DNA of 19,575 bases from an uncultured Butyrivibrio sp. (GTDB lineage Bacteria > Bacillota > Clostridia > Lachnospirales > Lachnospiraceae), in contig CAJTON010000027.1 of assembly GCA_910577605.1 (NCBI GenBank), positions 1 to 19,575 on the forward strand, given 5' to 3'. The stretch's first letter is position 1. Each line of letters starts with the position of its first letter. The notes beneath the pieces are model-generated. The model did no database searches, was not told the DNA's origin, and worked only from the letters and a program-made list of their open reading frames with translations. The translations under genes and the position numbers were made by a program. Below, piece by piece: positions 1 through 6,996 of the stretch.

Positions 1-351
1 AGCAGGCTGTATGAGGATTATGCACTCGGCAGGCTTGCAGGCACAAGCATAGACAATCTTATGCCAAAGTACCAGAGGGAGCAGGAAGAACTCAAAAAAC
101 AGCTTTCCGCATTGCAGGAGCAGTCGGCAGAGCATGACGCTACAGAGCAGAATGCGGGGAAGTGGATAAGCCTGATCCGGCAGTACAGTGACCTGAAGGA
201 ATTAAATTCTTGTATCATCAATGAACTTATCACAAAGATTTTAGTGGGCGACAAACGCCGGGTAAATGGTGAGAAAGTTCAGTCTATCGAAATCCATTAC
301 CGTTTCATCGGAAATCTGACCGACAGCGGGAATGGGGAAACAATTCAATAA
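1..351 (+). CDS. Large serine recombinase, C-terminal end (partial at window edge)
   Basis: The frame is open from base 1 (SRLYEDYALGRL...) to a TAA at 349-351, so only the last 116 residues are in the window; the methionine at 61 is internal. These residues match the tail of clostridial large serine recombinases of the TnpX/TndX type: a charged coiled coil (about residues 20-55) followed by a DUF4368-like segment with the pattern WISLIRQYSDLKELN, LITKILV and IEIHYRFIGN. The catalytic resolvase domain and zinc-ribbon recombinase domain would lie to the left. Enzymes of this family excise and integrate ICEs and transposons, often at a GA core dinucleotide. The gene stops about 55 bases before the apparent element end, the usual position for such an integrase. 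Family assignment is by recognition of the tail only; which element it belongs to cannot be seen. Confidence 0.85.
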   Translation, partial: SRLYEDYALGRLAGTSIDNLMPKYQREQEELKKQLSALQEQSAEHDATEQNAGKWISLIRQYSDLKELNSCIINELITKILVGDKRRVNGEKVQSIEIHYRFIGNLTDSGNGETIQ

Positions 352-375
352 AAAATCCAGTTAAAAACAATTTAG

Positions 376-407
376 CTGTAAAAACCGTCTTTAACGGTAA
401 TTTACAG
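376..407. other. Probable right end / attachment site of an integrated mobile element
   Basis: An imperfect palindrome lies here: CTGTAAA (376-382) pairs with TTTACAG (401-407), and inside it ACCGT (384-388) pairs with ACGGT (394-398). Immediately after it, from G407, the reading frame of the interrupted Nudix gene resumes. The likely crossover is the GA at 407-408, the core dinucleotide used by TnpX-like recombinases, but this is inferred. The palindrome could be recombinase binding arms. It lacks a T-run, so a terminator role is less likely. The other end of the element is outside the window. Confidence 0.6.
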
Positions 408-1027
408 AAGTAAAAGAGGAGGTAGGCATTGACTTGGAGGAAAGCGCGGGCAGACTGCTTTTTTCCAAAATATGCGGCAGCGAATTAAAATACGAAGGCA
501 AGGTCTATAACGATATTATGGATGTATGGCTTTTTGCATATGACGGGGAATTGCGGCTTGATGAGGCGACGACGGACGAGGCCGCCGACTGCAAATGGAT
601 GACGCCTTCGGAGATAGGCGTACTGCGTTCCGAAAAAATGCTTGTCGGGACGTTGGATTACTTTTTCTGCGCCATGGCTGACGAAGAACCGGATTACAGC
701 CGTATTATCGGAAGAACGGTAAAGGGAAAGGTGGACAGACCGCTCGGCACAGCGCATCCGGATTTTCCGGAAATGACATACCCGATAAATTACGGATATA
801 TCCAAGGCGTATTTGCGGACGACGGAGAAGAGCAGGACGTATATTTATTCGGAACGGACGTACCTCTTACGAGCTTTGAGGGCAGGGTCATAGCCGTATG
901 GCGCCGTTTTGACGATAACGAGGACAAATGGATAGTGTCCGTGAACGGAGAGTATTTTGACGACGACAGGATCTTGGGGGATATTTCTTTTCAGGAACAG
1001 TTTTTTTACGGAAAATTATACAGATAA
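407..1027 (+). pseudogene. 3' remnant of a Nudix hydrolase / pyrophosphatase-like fusion gene, cut by an element insertion
   Basis: From base 407 the frame reads EVKEEVGIDLEESAGRLL, the second half of a Nudix box (RE-U-x-EE-x-G-U) missing its arginine and the upstream G-x5-E half. An in-frame stop at 398-400 closes it on the element side. The Nudix part continues to about base 690 (DVWLFAYDGEL, CKWMTPSEI). From about 700 comes a compact inorganic-pyrophosphatase-like domain with VDRPLG, YPINYGYIQG, DGEEQDVYLFG and DNEDKWIV, which holds the expected spaced acidic residues. Nudix/PPase-like fusions of this kind occur in Firmicutes. The only possible starts are a TTG at 434 and internal ATGs such as 674, none with a convincing ribosome-binding site, so Nudix activity is lost. 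The pyrophosphatase-like half is intact in sequence and might still be made. Confidence 0.8.
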
Positions 1028-1059
1028 TCTTCTTCGGTCAGATTTCGACAGGGAATAAC

Positions 1060-1088
1060 GGCGCGTATGTTTTCGCGCCTTTTTTATT
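1060..1088 (+). terminator. Rho-independent terminator after the Nudix/PPase remnant
   Basis: A six-base perfect stem GGCGCG (1060-1065) and CGCGCC (1074-1079) encloses an 8-base T-rich loop and is followed directly by a T-run (1080-1086). It lies 33 bases after the stop codon of the remnant and separates it from the nfn operon. Confidence 0.85.
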
Positions 1089-1180
1089 TAAAAAATATGT
1101 TTTATTCCGGCGCAAAATTACGATGGCATAAATTGGCGGCAAAAAAACGCTTGTTTTTAGAATATTCCGTCAATTCCATA

Positions 1181-1209
1181 TTGCATAAAATCCGTAATTT
1201 GTATAAAAT
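1181..1209 (+). promoter_or_regulatory. Probable sigma-A promoter of nfnAB
   Basis: TTGCAT (1181-1186) and TAAAAT (1204-1209) are 17 bases apart, a good match to the vegetative -35/-10 pattern. The predicted start falls near 1216, giving a short leader with AGGAGG at 1226-1231, six bases before the nfnA ATG. No other structure was seen in this leader. Confidence 0.6.
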
Positions 1210-1237
1210 GAAATAAGACAAATACAGGAGGTGCTTT

Positions 1238-2128
1238 ATGTATAAAATACTAAGAGCAGAGGAACTGGCGTCCAACATCTTCCTTATGGAAGTTGAGGCT
1301 CCGCGTGTTGCCAAATCATGCGAGCCGGGTCAGTTTATAATTGCAAAGACGGATGAGAAGGGGGAGCGTATTCCGCTTACTATAGCCGACTATGACAGGG
1401 ATAAGGGTACGGTCACTGTGGTCGTCCAGATAATCGGGGCATCGACGGCGGAGATGGCGGAGCTTAAAACCGGAGATTATCTTGAGGATTTTGTAGGACC
1501 GCTCGGATGTCCTTCGGATCTTGTTACCGACGATATAGAGGAAGTAAAGAAAAAGAAGATTCTTTTCGTGGCGGGAGGACTTGGAACCGCTCCTGTATAT
1601 CCTCAGGTGAAATGGCTCCATGAGCACGGAGTTGACGTTGACGTAATAATCGGCGCAAAAACAAAAGACCTTGTGATATACGAGGAGGAGATGAAAGCCG
1701 TATGCGCCAATCTTTATGTGACCACCGACGACGGCAGCTACGGTTTCAAAGGAATGGTCACCGATACAATAAAGTACCTTGTCAATGAGGAAGGCAAGAA
1801 ATACGACCACTGCGTGACCATAGGTCCCATGATAATGATGAAATTCGTATGCCTTCTTACCAAGGAACTTGGAATACATACGATCGTAAGCGTCAACCCC
1901 ATAATGGTTGACGGAACCGGAATGTGCGGGGCGTGCCGCGTTCAGGTAGGGGACGAGGTCAAGTTTGCGTGCGTTGACGGACCTGAGTTTGACGGACATC
2001 TTGTCGATTTCGATCAGGCGATGAAAAGACAGCAGATGTACAAGACGCAGGAGGGCCGCGCAATGCTTCGCAGAACAGAAGGAGATACACACAAAAACGG
2101 CGGCTGCGGCTGCGGAGGTGACAAATAA
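1238..2128 (+). CDS. nfnA: NfnA: small subunit of NADH-dependent reduced ferredoxin:NADP+ oxidoreductase
   Basis: The 296-residue protein has the ferredoxin-NADP reductase fold of the sulfide/dihydroorotate-dehydrogenase-like FAD/NAD-binding family. The FAD-binding motif RIPLT is at residues 44-48, a glycine-rich NAD-binding stretch (FVAGGLGTAPVYP) lies near residue 110, and the 2Fe-2S site is D225 with C230, C233 and C245, the Asp-plus-three-Cys pattern known for NfnA. In the cytoplasmic NfnAB complex this subunit takes electrons from NADH during flavin-based bifurcation, balancing NADH, NADPH and ferredoxin. The ATG has a strong AGGAGG six bases upstream. Its TAA overlaps the nfnB start by one base (TAATG), implying coupled translation. 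The C-terminus is an unusual Gly/Cys tail (GGCGCGGDK) of unknown role. Without the partner it could be read as a PyrK-like subunit, but the adjacent NfnB argues against that. Confidence 0.9.
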   Translation: MYKILRAEELASNIFLMEVEAPRVAKSCEPGQFIIAKTDEKGERIPLTIADYDRDKGTVTVVVQIIGASTAEMAELKTGDYLEDFVGPLGCPSDLVTDDIEEVKKKKILFVAGGLGTAPVYPQVKWLHEHGVDVDVIIGAKTKDLVIYEEEMKAVCANLYVTTDDGSYGFKGMVTDTIKYLVNEEGKKYDHCVTIGPMIMMKFVCLLTKELGIHTIVSVNPIMVDGTGMCGACRVQVGDEVKFACVDGPEFDGHLVDFDQAMKRQQMYKTQEGRAMLRRTEGDTHKNGGCGCGGDK

Positions 2129-3510
2129 TGGATGTTATGAAGAGAGTGCCTGTAAGAGAGCAGGATCCAAAGGTTAGAGCAAAGAATTTTGAAGAGGTCT
2201 GCCTCGGATACAACGAAGAGGAGGCTATGGCTGAGGCGGCAAGATGCCTTAACTGCAAAAACGCGCAGTGTATGAAGGGCTGCCCGGTAGCCATTGACAT
2301 TCCTGGATTTATCAATGAGGTCAAGCAGGGCAATTTTGCAGAGGCGTACAGGATAATCAGCAAGTCGTCGGCGCTTCCGGCGGTATGCGGGCGCGTATGT
2401 CCTCAGGAATCGCAGTGCGAAGGAAAATGTATAAGAGGAATCAAGGGCGAGCCGGTATCTATCGGCAAGCTTGAGAGATTCGTTGCGGACTGGGCTAGGG
2501 AAAACGGAATTTCGCCGGAGCCCGCGAAGGAAAAGAAAAATAAAAAGGTTGCGGTCATCGGCTCCGGTCCTTCGGGACTTACCTGCGCTGGGGACCTCGC
2601 GAAGATGGGTTATGACGTGACTATCTTCGAGGCTCTGCATAAGGCAGGCGGCGTGCTTGTATACGGTATCCCCGAATTCCGTCTTCCCAAGGAAAAGGTA
2701 GTTCAGACCGAGGTCGAAAACGTTAAGAAGCTCGGAGTAAAGATAGAGACGAATGTCGTTGTTGGCAAGGCCGTAAGGATAGACGACCTTATCGCCGAAG
2801 GATACGAGGCTGTATTCATCGGTTCGGGAGCGGGACTTCCGAGGTTCATGGGTATTCCGGGCGAGAACGCGAACGGCGTATTCTCGGCGAACGAGTATCT
2901 TACAAGAAACAATCTTATGAAGGCTTTTGAGGACGGATACGCGACGCCTATCGCCGCCGGAACAAAGGTAGCCGTAGTCGGAGGCGGCAACGTTGCCATG
3001 GACGCGGCGAGAACGGCGTTAAGGCTCGGCGCGGAGGTACATATCGTGTACAGAAGAAGCGAGGAGGAGCTTCCCGCCAGAGTTGAGGAGGTTCATCACG
3101 CAAAAGAAGAGGGCATCATTTTTGATCTCCTTACCAATCCCACCGAGATACTTGTGGATGATAACGGATGGGTCAAGGGCATGAGATGCATCAGAATGGA
3201 GCTTGGCGAGCCTGACGCGTCGGGAAGAAGAAGGCCTGTAGAGATTCCCGGATCGGAGTTTGAGCTTGAGCTTGACACGGTGATAATGTCTTTGGGAACT
3301 TCTCCCAATCCGCTTATTTCCTCGACTACCGAGGGGCTTGACATAAACAAGCATAAGTGCATTATAGCCGACGAGAACAACGGACAGACCTCAAAGATCG
3401 GCGTTTTTGCCGGAGGCGACGCGGTTACGGGAGCAGCTACCGTAATTCTTGCGATGGGCGCGGGTAAAGCGGCCGCAAAGGGAATAGACGAGTATCTCAG
3501 CAATAAATAA
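2128..3510 (+). CDS. nfnB: NfnB: large subunit of NADH-dependent reduced ferredoxin:NADP+ oxidoreductase (GltA-like)
   Basis: The 460-residue protein resembles the small subunit of NADPH glutamate synthase. Two N-terminal groups of cysteines, C40/C43/C48/C52 and C87/C91/C97/C101, would hold two 4Fe-4S clusters. Two dinucleotide-binding motifs follow: VIGSGPSG near residue 143 for FAD and VVGGGNVAMDAA near residue 280 for NADP(H), the second followed by VYRRSEEELPAR. The C-terminal GVFAGGDAVTGAATVI motif closes the FAD site. NfnB holds the bifurcating FAD and exchanges electrons with ferredoxin and NADPH. It is often auto-annotated as glutamate synthase beta chain, but no large glutamate synthase subunit is nearby and the nfnA overlap identifies the complex. 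The length is normal and no defects were seen. Confidence 0.9.
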   Translation: MDVMKRVPVREQDPKVRAKNFEEVCLGYNEEEAMAEAARCLNCKNAQCMKGCPVAIDIPGFINEVKQGNFAEAYRIISKSSALPAVCGRVCPQESQCEGKCIRGIKGEPVSIGKLERFVADWARENGISPEPAKEKKNKKVAVIGSGPSGLTCAGDLAKMGYDVTIFEALHKAGGVLVYGIPEFRLPKEKVVQTEVENVKKLGVKIETNVVVGKAVRIDDLIAEGYEAVFIGSGAGLPRFMGIPGENANGVFSANEYLTRNNLMKAFEDGYATPIAAGTKVAVVGGGNVAMDAARTALRLGAEVHIVYRRSEEELPARVEEVHHAKEEGIIFDLLTNPTEILVDDNGWVKGMRCIRMELGEPDASGRRRPVEIPGSEFELELDTVIMSLGTSPNPLISSTTEGLDINKHKCIIADENNGQTSKIGVFAGGDAVTGAATVILAMGAGKAAAKGIDEYLSNK

Positions 3511-3517
3511 TTACAAA

Positions 3518-3555
3518 AATGCCGGTTCATATGAATCGCCGTATGGACCGGCATT
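3518..3555. repeat. Long hairpin after nfnB (weak or reverse-strand terminator)
   Basis: AATGCCGGT (3518-3526) is perfectly complementary to ACCGGCATT (3547-3555), and the stem extends inward by CATA/TATG after one unpaired base. On the + strand it is followed by AAATAAATC rather than a T-run, so termination may be incomplete. On the - strand the same hairpin is followed by TTTTTGTAA, a better terminator geometry, although no - strand gene is seen here. A transcript-end stabilising hairpin is also possible. Confidence 0.55.
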
Positions 3556-3591
3556 AAATAAATCGGAAAGCGTTTCAACAGGTGAACGGGA

Positions 3592-5046
3592 ATGATGTTT
3601 TTTACGGGGGCGGGCGTAAGCCTGAACGGAAAGTTTATAGCGGCGGCAGGCGGCGGTATTTATATACCGGCTTTTTTGGTGTTGCTCATAGTGATCATGG
3701 TGGTCGTGCTTTCAAGCTATTTTATATGGCTTGCCAACAGGCACATGAAAAAAGCGATCTTTCAGCACGCAAACATTGACGATATCACAGGCTACGGGAA
3801 TTATGCAAAATTTGTGGACGACGCCAACATTATGCTGAAGTATGACGATATGCATTACGTTGTGGGTTACGTTGACATTAGCAATTTTAAAATAATCAAT
3901 GATTTTTACGGTAGAAAAAGCGGAGACCTTGTTTTGAAGATGATTGCGGACAGAGTGCATGACATTGTGGTTCCCGACGGCATCTGCGCGAGAATTTTCG
4001 CCGACAGATTTGTTTTCATGGTGAGTTATCTTGACCTCGGAAGCCTTGAATACATGGTTGAGACTCATCTGTCCGAAGCGGATGTGGAGATTCCCCAAAC
4101 CAACGTACATATAAGACTCAAGTGTAACTGCGGAATATACCGCGTTGACGACTACAGGGAAAATATAAACGACATGGTTGACAAAGCCTCGATGGCGGCC
4201 AAAATTTCCAAAAATTCCGTTTCCAAGATGGTTACGGTCCTTGAAAAGGAAATAAGTTCGACCATAGTAAACAATCAGAAAATAACATATAAGATGAACG
4301 ACGCGCTCAGCAATCAGGAGTTTGTTCCGTACATCCAGCCGAAGATAAGCTTCAGGGACGGCAGAATAGTCGGAGGGGAGGCTCTTGTGAGATGGATCTC
4401 ACCTGAGGACGGAATGATTCCGCCGGATAAGTTCATACCTCTTTTTGAACAGAACGGATTTGTCACAAAGGTCGATTTCTATATGCTTGAGAAAGTGTGC
4501 GCCATGCTCAAGGCGCGCTCAGACATCGGCAAGCGCAATGTGCCGATCTCGGTGAACCAGTCGCGGGTGCATATATATGATAAAATGTATATTAATAAAC
4601 TTATAAATACTTTTGACAAATACGGAATAGATAAAGAAAATATCATTTTTGAGCTTACGGAAAGCGCTTTTACTGAAAATACCGACGATATGATAGTTCT
4701 TATCAAAAGAATGAAAACCCTTGGCTACCGTATTTCCATGGACGATTTCGGCTGCGGTTATTCCTCGCTCAATATGCTCAACCTTCTGCCGATAAACGAG
4801 CTTAAAATAGACAAGGCCTTTTTGGACGACGAGTCGCCTAAGAGCCGCTTTATTATCAAAACGATCGTCGAGCTTGCTCACGGACTTGGCATATCCATTG
4901 TTTGTGAGGGCGTCGAGACGGACGAGCAGGTTCGTTTCTTGAGACATATCGGATGCGACGTGGCGCAGGGTTACTATTACGCGAAGCCCATGCCGATGAA
5001 TGACTTTGAGAAAATGCTTGACGGCAGAATGAGCGTGACCAAATAA
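3592..5046 (+). CDS. Membrane-anchored GGDEF-EAL protein, predicted cyclic-di-GMP phosphodiesterase
   Basis: The 484-residue protein has one N-terminal transmembrane helix (about residues 24-48), a GGDEF-fold domain (about 62-220) and an EAL domain (about 235-475). The cyclase signature is degenerate: FADRF at residues 136-140 replaces GGDEF, so diguanylate cyclase activity is not expected. The EAL site looks complete: E263 in EALVRW, N322 in SVNQS, the ELTES glutamate, D384/D385 in DDFGCGYSSL, the KID lysine, E439 in EGVET and the glutamine of AQGYYYAKP. It should hydrolyse c-di-GMP to pGpG at the membrane, with the dead GGDEF perhaps acting as a GTP sensor, as in CC3396/PdeA-type proteins. 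The start has only a weak AGGTG upstream. rlmH begins one base after its stop, so the two are probably co-transcribed. Confidence 0.88.
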   Translation: MMFFTGAGVSLNGKFIAAAGGGIYIPAFLVLLIVIMVVVLSSYFIWLANRHMKKAIFQHANIDDITGYGNYAKFVDDANIMLKYDDMHYVVGYVDISNFKIINDFYGRKSGDLVLKMIADRVHDIVVPDGICARIFADRFVFMVSYLDLGSLEYMVETHLSEADVEIPQTNVHIRLKCNCGIYRVDDYRENINDMVDKASMAAKISKNSVSKMVTVLEKEISSTIVNNQKITYKMNDALSNQEFVPYIQPKISFRDGRIVGGEALVRWISPEDGMIPPDKFIPLFEQNGFVTKVDFYMLEKVCAMLKARSDIGKRNVPISVNQSRVHIYDKMYINKLINTFDKYGIDKENIIFELTESAFTENTDDMIVLIKRMKTLGYRISMDDFGCGYSSLNMLNLLPINELKIDKAFLDDESPKSRFIIKTIVELAHGLGISIVCEGVETDEQVRFLRHIGCDVAQGYYYAKPMPMNDFEKMLDGRMSVTK

Positions 5047-5047
5047 T

Positions 5048-5527
5048 ATGAGGATCAGCATAATATGTGTAGGCAGAATCAAGGAAAAATACTGGGCGCA
5101 GGCGATAGAGGAGTACGTCAAAAGACTTTCTCGTTACTGTAAGCTGGAGATAAAGGAGCTTCAGGACGAGAAAACGCCGGACGGCTGCTCCGACGCGATC
5201 CGGCGGCAGATCCTTGCCAAGGAGGGTGCGCGTATTCTTGGAGCGCTCAAAGGAGACGAATATGTGGCGGCGCTCGCGATAGAGGGCGGCAGTTACAGTT
5301 CGGAGAGCTTCGCTGAGTTTATCGACGGTCTGGGTAAGGGCGGCAGGAGCCATATCGCGTTCGTGATAGGCGGCTCTCTCGGACTTGACAAAAGCGTGAC
5401 CGGGCGCGCCGACTTCCTTATAAGCTTTTCGGATATGACGTTCCCGCATCAGATGATGCGGGTCATTCTGCTTGAACAGATATACCGGGCATACAGGATA
5501 ATCAATAACGAGCCTTATCATAAGTAA
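5048..5527 (+). CDS. rlmH: RlmH: 23S rRNA (pseudouridine1915-N3)-methyltransferase
   Basis: The 159-residue length is typical of this SPOUT methyltransferase. Visible signatures are the N-terminal ISIICVGRIKEKYW, FVIGGSLGL (about residues 105-113) in the SAM-binding trefoil knot, and a C-terminal block SFSDMTFPHQMMRVILLEQ with YRAYRII and the terminal NEPYHK. It methylates N3 of pseudouridine 1915 in helix 69 of 23S rRNA on the assembled 70S ribosome. It starts one base after the stop of the EAL gene with no separate ribosome-binding site, so it is likely translated by coupling. The identification is firm; the link to the phosphodiesterase is probably only transcriptional. Confidence 0.95.
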   Translation: MRISIICVGRIKEKYWAQAIEEYVKRLSRYCKLEIKELQDEKTPDGCSDAIRRQILAKEGARILGALKGDEYVAALAIEGGSYSSESFAEFIDGLGKGGRSHIAFVIGGSLGLDKSVTGRADFLISFSDMTFPHQMMRVILLEQIYRAYRIINNEPYHK

Positions 5528-5541
5528 GACAGTATACTGAC

Positions 5542-5564
5542 AAACTTAACTTCAAGTTAAGTTT
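5542..5564. repeat. Perfect 11+1+11 palindrome, operator-like
   Basis: AAACTTAACTT (5542-5552) and AAGTTAAGTTT (5554-5564) are exact inverted repeats around one central base. The form resembles the dyads bound by MerR-family regulators between widely spaced -35/-10 elements. CTGACA just upstream (5537-5542) could be a -35, but no good -10 follows 19 bases later and no MerR gene is in the window. It could also act as a weak terminator for rlmH, because a short T-run (TTTT, 5562-5565) ends the second arm. Confidence 0.5.
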
Positions 5565-5591
5565 TGCGCCTTAAAAACAACTATCTCAATA

Positions 5592-5620
5592 TGGTAAAAA
5601 CATCTCCGTTTCCATATAAT
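5592..5620 (+). promoter_or_regulatory. Possible promoter of the XRE regulator gene
   Basis: A perfect TATAAT (5615-5620) is preceded 17 bases earlier by a poor -35 (TGGTAA, 5592-5597). The -10 quality and its position about 70 bases before the ATG support a promoter; the weak -35 suggests dependence on an activator or low activity. Confidence 0.45.
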
Positions 5621-5634
5621 GAAGAAAATACATT

Positions 5635-5673
5635 ATGTTATCTTCGCTGTAAAAATACAGACATGAATAACAT
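5635..5673. promoter_or_regulatory. Nested inverted repeats in the leader of the XRE gene
   Basis: ATGTTAT (5635-5641) pairs with ATAACAT (5667-5673), and inside it CTGTA (5647-5651) pairs with TACAG (5656-5660) around an AAAA loop. The outer arm ends one base before the GAAGGAG ribosome-binding site, and the structure sits just after the predicted transcription start. This suggests an autoregulatory operator or an RNA hairpin that affects translation. Function is inferred from position only. Confidence 0.4.
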
Positions 5674-5687
5674 GGAAGGAGACAAAA

Positions 5688-6917
5688 ATGTTTGATAATG
5701 TTAAGGCAGGTAAACAAATTTCTTTGTTCAGAAAAAGCAGGGGCCTGACACAGGAGGAGGTTGCCGGACGGCTGAACATAAGTCCGCAGGCGGTAAGTAA
5801 GTGGGAAAACGGACACACGATGCCGGAGCTTTCTCTTCTGGTGCAGTTATCGGAATTGCTGGGGTGTACGATAGACAGTATCCTTTTTCCGTCGCCGATG
5901 TCTGCCGCGAACGCTAATTTTGAGCATATACTGCTGCCGTATGCCCCTGTTGCGGATTTCACGGGCATGACCTGGCCGCGCAGTATGTCGAAACCGGCGA
6001 TCCTGCAAGCCGTCAAGCTTTTTATGGGGCTTGAGAATCGCAGGGATTCCATGAACCGTCAGATAAATGACGATACGGAATATATTTTACAAGGCACGTT
6101 TTCCGGCATCAGCTTCGGTTACTCATGGGGATTCGAGGATAACTGGGAGGAGTGTCTTGAGGTGTACGGACTGTCATGTGAAGTTCATGCGAAAGCGGAT
6201 TATTCTGAAGAAGAATTCATCCGTATCGCAATCGAGAATATAATGAGCGGATATCCCGTAATCGTTATTCCGAAAGAATATACGGACACTATACTGGCGA
6301 CAGGATATTCCGACTCCGGAAGAATTTTGAAAGGACTCTCTTTTCTGGACGGCGATGATGAGAAAAATTCCGCTATGTCTTTCGGGCTGCTGAAAAATTT
6401 CCCGGAATGGTATGTGAAAGATTCCGATCTGCTGCTTATCAAACCCGCTTCAAAGACCGGTTCCGCTGCCGATAAATGCAAAGAGATACTGCGAAAGGGA
6501 TATGCGCTTTTAAGCAATAAAGAACATTTATTTAAAGATCCTCTTGTGGGATACGGACTGGTTATTTATGACAACTGGTGCGAAGAGCTTAGGAAAGAAA
6601 CGAATAAGGGGCTGACGGACATTGAATGTATGTTCCCGCATATTTTTATACATTATGAAGGCAAGCTTAGAATAAAACAATTTCTTGAACTCTGTATTCA
6701 TATGATACGGGATATTGATAAAAGCGCTGTTATGACCGCAATTTCAAAATATGAAGAAATGCTGTCTATCTGTGAAAAATGCATGCATGAGATGCTTCCC
6801 AAGGCGCCTGAAAACGCGGCGGAAGCCGGCGTGAAACGGCAGGCGTATATCGGTGTCCTGCAAAGATGCAGAGGGCTTGAGGAGGAAGCGCTGGAGGCGA
6901 TAAGTCAGTATGCATAG
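5688..6917 (+). CDS. XRE-family transcriptional regulator with large unassigned C-terminal domain
   Basis: The 409-residue protein starts with a clear Cro/C1-type helix-turn-helix (residues 8-62; GKQISLFRKSRGLTQEEVA, SPQAVSKWENG, MPELSLLVQLSELLG), of the kind that binds palindromic operators. The remaining roughly 340 residues are soluble, with no transmembrane segment. They contain a region with FSGISFGYSWGF, YPVIVIP and ILATGYSDSGRILKG that loosely recalls a cysteine-peptidase-like or BtrH-like fold seen in other clostridial regulators, but I cannot assign it. The C-terminal part is helical. The ATG has a strong GGAAGGAG. Its leader carries palindromes suggesting autoregulation. The ABC transporter operon starts 79 bases downstream and may be a target, with the second domain sensing a ligand; this is inference. 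Confidence 0.75.
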   Translation: MFDNVKAGKQISLFRKSRGLTQEEVAGRLNISPQAVSKWENGHTMPELSLLVQLSELLGCTIDSILFPSPMSAANANFEHILLPYAPVADFTGMTWPRSMSKPAILQAVKLFMGLENRRDSMNRQINDDTEYILQGTFSGISFGYSWGFEDNWEECLEVYGLSCEVHAKADYSEEEFIRIAIENIMSGYPVIVIPKEYTDTILATGYSDSGRILKGLSFLDGDDEKNSAMSFGLLKNFPEWYVKDSDLLLIKPASKTGSAADKCKEILRKGYALLSNKEHLFKDPLVGYGLVIYDNWCEELRKETNKGLTDIECMFPHIFIHYEGKLRIKQFLELCIHMIRDIDKSAVMTAISKYEEMLSICEKCMHEMLPKAPENAAEAGVKRQAYIGVLQRCRGLEEEALEAISQYA

Positions 6918-6939
6918 TCATGCCATTAGTGAACGGCTT

Positions 6940-6952
6940 ACAAAGACTTTGT
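6940..6952. promoter_or_regulatory. Short perfect palindrome upstream of the ABC transporter
   Basis: ACAAAG (6940-6945) and CTTTGT (6947-6952) are inverted around one base, about 45 bases before the ATPase start. It could be an operator for the adjacent XRE protein. No clear promoter was recognised in this 79-base gap, so transcription may continue from the regulator gene. Confidence 0.3.
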
Positions 6953-6996
6953 GAATTATGAAGCGCGTTTCAAAATAAAAAAGAGGTGCGGCGTAT

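Noticed and set aside
61..351. Recombinase fragment starting at the ATG at 61
   Set aside because: The frame is open to base 1 with family-like residues before the methionine, so 61 is internal and the gene is cut by the window edge.
1316..2092. Long open frame on the - strand (258 codons) opposite nfnA
   Set aside because: It lies entirely inside the clearly coding nfnA, has no recognisable motifs and no ribosome-binding site; it is a shadow of the real gene.
2128..3510. Glutamate synthase beta subunit as the function of NfnB
   Set aside because: No large glutamate synthase subunit is present, and the TAATG overlap with the NfnA-type flavoprotein identifies the bifurcating complex.
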